Position numbers and translations under genes: made by a program. A stretch of DNA of 64,000 nt from Gymnopilus junonius (taxonomy: Eukaryota > Basidiomycota > Agaricomycetes > Agaricales > Galerinaceae), in contig JADNYJ010000037.1 of the NCBI GenBank assembly GCA_015501075.1, positions 62,001 to 126,000 of the forward strand, given 5' to 3'. This document shows positions 60,050-64,000 of this stretch, piece after piece. Position 1 is the stretch's first letter. Every line of letters begins with the position of its first letter. The notes beneath the pieces are model-generated. The model saw only the letters and a program-made list of their open reading frames with translations. It was not told the DNA's origin and did no database searches.

Positions 60050-60830
60050 TTAAATGTAAATAAAACAATCCTAGAAGAAACCCCCTCGTATGTTGATCCA
60101 AATCATCTACAGAGCATAGCTGAACAGCTAGCCTGGCCAAATCAGTCATACCCTACGGATCACTGCAATAGGCAGATGGCGCCCGCAACAATGAACCTAT
60201 GGCGTGTGACAACCCAGCTACACTTCGTGTTGGCAAACACCTGCCCCGGACCACTGGGGGTCCACCAAAAGAGGGGTCTTCGATAGCAATTCCGTGCGCA
60301 GAGGGCAGGCAGAAGAGCAAGGGCAACACTGAGACTGATATAGGAGTAGACCGTACAACAGGAATGTCTGTGTGAGCGTTGAGTGAGGACGAGAGTCCGA
60401 GTTCGCCATGCCATCGTGCGGTCTGATCTGGTGAGCAGAAGGACGCGAATATGGACTGCGAAGTGATAAAGATGGTTTGGACTGCCAGATGGTCCCCAAG
60501 ATACGAGGTCCAATCACACCCTTTGAGAAGGGCACGCAACACCGATAGGGGTTATTCCAGAGATAGATCGAATAGGAGGCCAATCATAGGTGAAACGATA
60601 ACTCACTTCCAAATGACGACCTAAACAGTCTAAACGGGACGGTTTATCAGAGTTTGCACTTATTCATAGCATCAATTCCTAAAGTTGGTGCGAAAAGCAA
60701 CGAAATAGGCCAAACTCTGCGGCAACGAAAAAGTGACTCGTAAGAGCCGGAACCTGAGTATGCAATTGAGATGGTGGTAAGGAAGAGAGAAGTAAGGCGA
60801 GACTTACCTGAATCACAGAAAGCTTTTATA
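60050..60830 (-). repeat. DQHTRG repeat family, copy 2
   Basis: Contains CCCCTCGTATGTTGATCCAA at about 60081-60100, differing by one base from copies 1 and 3. The minus strand reads MTDLARLAVQLCSVDDLDQH then TRGFLLGLF. Upstream minus-strand frames are hydrophobic (PISVSVLPLLFCLPSAHGIA), and the CACCGATAGGG block of copy 1 recurs near 60540. Candidate small gene or remnant. Confidence 0.5.
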
Positions 60831-61099
60831 AGGCAAAAATGTCTCATTTCTCCTTAAAGGCAATTGCGTCGGCCACGGCAGCTTGAACAATCGGGCTCTT
60901 GTTTTAGATGGTTGTTGGCTGAGCTGGCATCCGATGCTCCACAGACGAAGTTCACATACAGAGAAGAAGTATGTAGAGTAATAACTCGTAGATAAAACAA
61001 ACTTGCAGAATGTGTTCTCGTTCACTATCAATTCATAAGCCCACTCAAAGCTCTGTAGGCAATTGAGTGGAAAGCCGTTCTGAGGTATGAAAACAGAGA

Positions 61100-61612
61100 A
61101 CTGACCAATTTAAAATTCAGGCATTTATGTGGGGCACTATAAATTTATGTCTACACCGTAATTGCCAGTAAAGTGTTGAATAGCAAAGCCATAAGTAGGG
61201 GTGAGATGAAAGAAAATTCAGGTAAACCGGAGTATGCCGTTGCGGAGGGCTTAGCCTAGGCCCGTGCTCCCTGTTCGGCATATCGTCTGCGATTCGGATC
61301 AGCGCGCTCAGCCACCCTCCATGACATCTGCGATGGGCCCTTCGCCTTGTGAACCAAGTCACTACAAATCTCAGAAAGACGTAAGGTTTAACGCTGAATC
61401 GCTCACTGACAATGGATTCAAAATATTGGGTTCAGATTGTTTCACTCCGCATATTCCGGCGCGACCGTCTTGGAAACAAAATACCAATTAGGAGCAATGT
61501 CTGAAGTTGGAAATTTGCCTATTGTAGACGACGATAAGATTGGAAAGATTGGAAAATGGTATAATAGTTCCGGAACACTCGGGGTACGTAAAATTTTCGG
61601 AGGGCCAGGCCT
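61100..61612. other. Intergenic region upstream of the F-box gene
   Basis: No recognisable gene; leads into the TATA box at 61613. Confidence 0.5.
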
Positions 61613-61620
61613 TATATAAA
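61613..61620 (+). promoter_or_regulatory. TATA box of the F-box gene
   Basis: TATATAAA lies about 110 bp upstream of the ATG at 61731. Confidence 0.55.
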
Positions 61621-61730
61621 GCCCACAGTTGGCAATGGAATGGCTCAACATTTTTTCTCCTCCACAACGACGCAGCCTCCTCATCATTCAACATCGATCT
61701 TCTTCCACCCTGTTACTGGAACTGGCAGTC

Positions 61731-63206
61731 ATGTCGTCAATTTCTATCAACAGTCTTCCGCCCGAAATTCTGAGCCTGATCTTCTATTTCTACTTCCTAG
61801 GATTTGGCTCGGTCTTGTCATCACGCGACAGGCGCGAACGAAAATCGTTGCCATTCCGTCTTGGGGCAGTTTGTCGGAGGTGGCGAGAAGTCTCATGTAC
61901 CACCCATGTTCTCTGGACTAGGGTATATATACACCCAACTAATCGTCCTTCGCATCCCACGGAAAAGGAGCACTTTCTCCAATTTGTTCAGGAATGGTTA
62001 AAGAGATCGGGACAGCTTCCTCTCTCTATCACCTTTCGCTTTCTGCTCGAACCTGGTCATTTTCCCGGAGAACATACCCCTCACATACGAGCTTTGGTTG
62101 GTATGATCAAGGCGCTTTCTAACCGCTGGTCGCAAATGGAGCTCGATTTAGATCCGGCATTCCTTCCACTTTGGGGGGGCCCAGCGGTTTCTGCGCCCGA
62201 GCTGTTAGGCTTTCCTTGCAATCAAGTAACGGGCATGCGGATCGATTTAGCCATGAATTCCGTCTACTGGATGCAAATCCAACGAAAATTAATCTTGGTC
62301 TTATTGCCATACCTTTCCAATCAATCGAACTTGGATGGCAAAACTTGACAGATGCTCGATTAGATTGGAGAGACATAACTGAATGTTTTGCACTTCTCGA
62401 ATGTGCACCTGCTTTAAAGGATCTTCATTTATTTCAAATCAAATTTGATTTATCCGCCATCGCATTCCTGTCGGCTGCTAATCCACTTATTCACCATTTA
62501 CGCGCCCTGACCGTGACCTCTGGCAATGCCCTGAATGTCTTGTTCAACAAGCTTACCCTGCCATGTCTGGAAAGTGTATCCTATAACGAAGGGTCTCTGC
62601 CAACTTCTGGCCTGCATTCCCTCTTTGAACGTTCCTGCTGCTCTTTGCGAGAGTTATCTTTGGACACAACGATCATCGACGAAGAAGCAGATTTTATTGA
62701 ATATTACTGGCGAATCCGACATTAGAAAGGCTTGAAATACTGGAACCACGGCATTACTCGCCTTACAATCTTATTGTAGTGCTCTCTAAAACTTCTGCAT
62801 GGAAGGTCGAGACCAACGGCGAGGAAACATTCCTTCCTCAACTCCGCATTCTCAATCTGTCTTCGAAAATATTCCTCCCCTGGGACGCAGTTGCCGACGC
62901 ATTCGGGCCACCTTCTACAATACCAGATCTTCTCAGTCGACCGTTGCAAAGGTTTGATATAGACATTTGCGCCTGGGAGGGGGGTATGACAAGATGTATA
63001 GATGTGGACACTTTATATCGCTTCCTCGACATCCTTGCGTCGGAAAACATCTGACAATCAAGTGCCCCCATTTCAGTGAGGGTTGGGACACAACTATCGA
63101 TTTTCTGAAGGAGTCAATGCTGCAGTACAAGGTACCAGTTCCAAATACCTACGTTGACTGTTGCCTAGATCCAGCAAGCGCAGATGAGTCCGAGCCATCT
63201 ATTTAG
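61731..63206 (+). CDS. F-box protein, single exon (three apparent frameshifts)
   Basis: The start MSSISINSLPPEILSLIFYF with VCRRWREVSCTTHVLWTRVY downstream is an F-box, the Skp1-binding module of SCF ubiquitin ligases. The rest is a leucine-rich, degenerate LRR-type substrate domain (FRLLDANPTKINLGLIAIPF, WQNLTDARLDWRDITECF, LECAPALKDLHLFQI, FLPQLRILNLSSKIFLPWD). It ends YKVPVPNTYVDCCLDP... at 63204-63206. The coding sequence changes frame three times, each time as if one base were missing: at or near a run of seven G (62173-62179), near TATTACTGG (about 62703) and at an A run in GGAAAACATC (about 63050). Adding one base at each gives a continuous intronless protein of about 492 aa. Such F-box/LRR genes are greatly expanded in Agaricomycetes; the substrate is unknown. 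Confidence 0.75.
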
Positions 63207-63649
63207 CAAGATATCGCTTATCATAGCGTAATTATGTACAAAATGACTATTGAGTTTGACGAAGAATCTACACGATGATCTATTCGCCAGCTTAGAGTAC
63301 CCAGAGGAGCACCAGTCATCTAAGCGTGCTGGTTGGAAAGAGAGGAACATTAGATACCGTTTTATTCCCGACCCAGAGTGAGGCGGACGCACATGATGAT
63401 TCATGAAGTATGTACTCAAATATTATGGACCCTAATAGTACTATTTACGTTATGTACCCTCAATACAACGAATTGTATCCAGACCTTCACCTTTGAATTG
63501 CTTGGACATGGCATGTGCCTACAAGATGCCATCATGACTGACATCATTAAAGCTGATGCTGAAAGAGAAAAGAGGCATGGAACGAAGAAGTATCAGCAAA
63601 GACCAAGCTGAATCAACAACACTGAAGAACAACCAAAAGAAATTCGAAC

Positions 63650-64000
63650 AAAAAGAAAGACGAGATGATAAACCCCCTCGTATGCTGATCCAACTTCCAA
63701 GTCCTTCAATGAACCTAATATAGCTCGGCTAGGTCATCATTGCCTATAGCTCATTGCCATAGGAGGAAACCCGTAACAGTGAGCCAGACCACGAATGCCC
63801 CCCAGACTACAATATCCAGTGAGACGTAACCCAACTATCAATCCGCTTAATGCGCCCCGGACCCAAGAGCCCGTCGGAGGAGACGACCTCCAATCGCAAG
63901 TCACAAGCCTCTACGCAGAGCGTTACGTTGAGGACGGCCAGAGTTATGGCCATGAAGTGGCATTAGACACGACAGGGGATGAGACCAAGACTAAAACGCT
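63650..64000 (-). repeat. DQHTRG repeat family, copy 3 (cut by window end)
   Basis: Contains CCCCTCGTATGCTGATCCAA at about 63672-63692, the same as copy 1. The minus strand reads GAT GAC CTA GCC GAG CTA (DDLAEL) shortly before the LDQHTRG block, parallel to TDLARL in copy 2. It continues past the window. Confidence 0.5.

Overview
The window is nuclear DNA of a filamentous basidiomycete, most likely a mushroom-forming Agaricomycete. Genes are broken by many introns of about 45-70 nt with GT...AG ends. Several protein families are typical of or restricted to that group (DUF6534 membrane protein, DUF6697 protein, SRPK-like kinase, pepsin-like secreted protease, F-box protein, SPHVHFPP-motif proteins), and a fungal hAT transposon is present. 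No rRNA, tRNA or CRISPR array was seen.

Layout. 1-14 kb: a secreted protein (1910-2897), an SRPK-like kinase (4945-6485), two tandem aldo/keto reductase paralogues on the minus strand (6848-8574 and 10186-11950) and a secreted fasciclin-domain protein (12759-13528). 14-26 kb: a seven-TM DUF6534 protein (minus), a gene-poor 3.2 kb stretch, coatomer subunit beta (19360-23288) and a secreted aspartic protease (24181-25939). 27-31 kb: two minus-strand paralogues sharing a SPHVHFPP/SYDRxPI motif. 34.5-46 kb: a long DUF6697 protein with an N-terminal coiled coil, then a gene whose C-terminus resembles the XPF-like Zip2/SHOC1 meiotic proteins. 45953-50076: a complete hAT element with 8-bp target duplication, inverted termini, at least ten subterminal repeats and a full-looking transposase. 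51-60 kb: five plus-strand coiled-coil genes in a row. They share an exon-1 coiled coil, in several cases ending ...ARQ or ...ASRQ just before intron 1, that resembles the N-terminus of the DUF6697 protein. The first also carries a Zn2Cys6 cluster at its C-terminus. Three copies of a minus-strand repeat family (DQHTRG motif) are interspersed here and further downstream. 61.7-63.2 kb: an F-box gene.

Two observations stand out. (1) The coiled-coil array with a zinc cluster at the wrong end of the protein, and a perfect 20-bp-arm palindrome centred on TGAGTCA just upstream of it, is the best candidate for an undescribed gene system. (2) Five otherwise conserved genes each need one or more single missing bases, eight in all, mostly in homopolymer runs, to read through. 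Every one of the eight has the same sign, which looks more like systematic homopolymer under-calling than gene decay.
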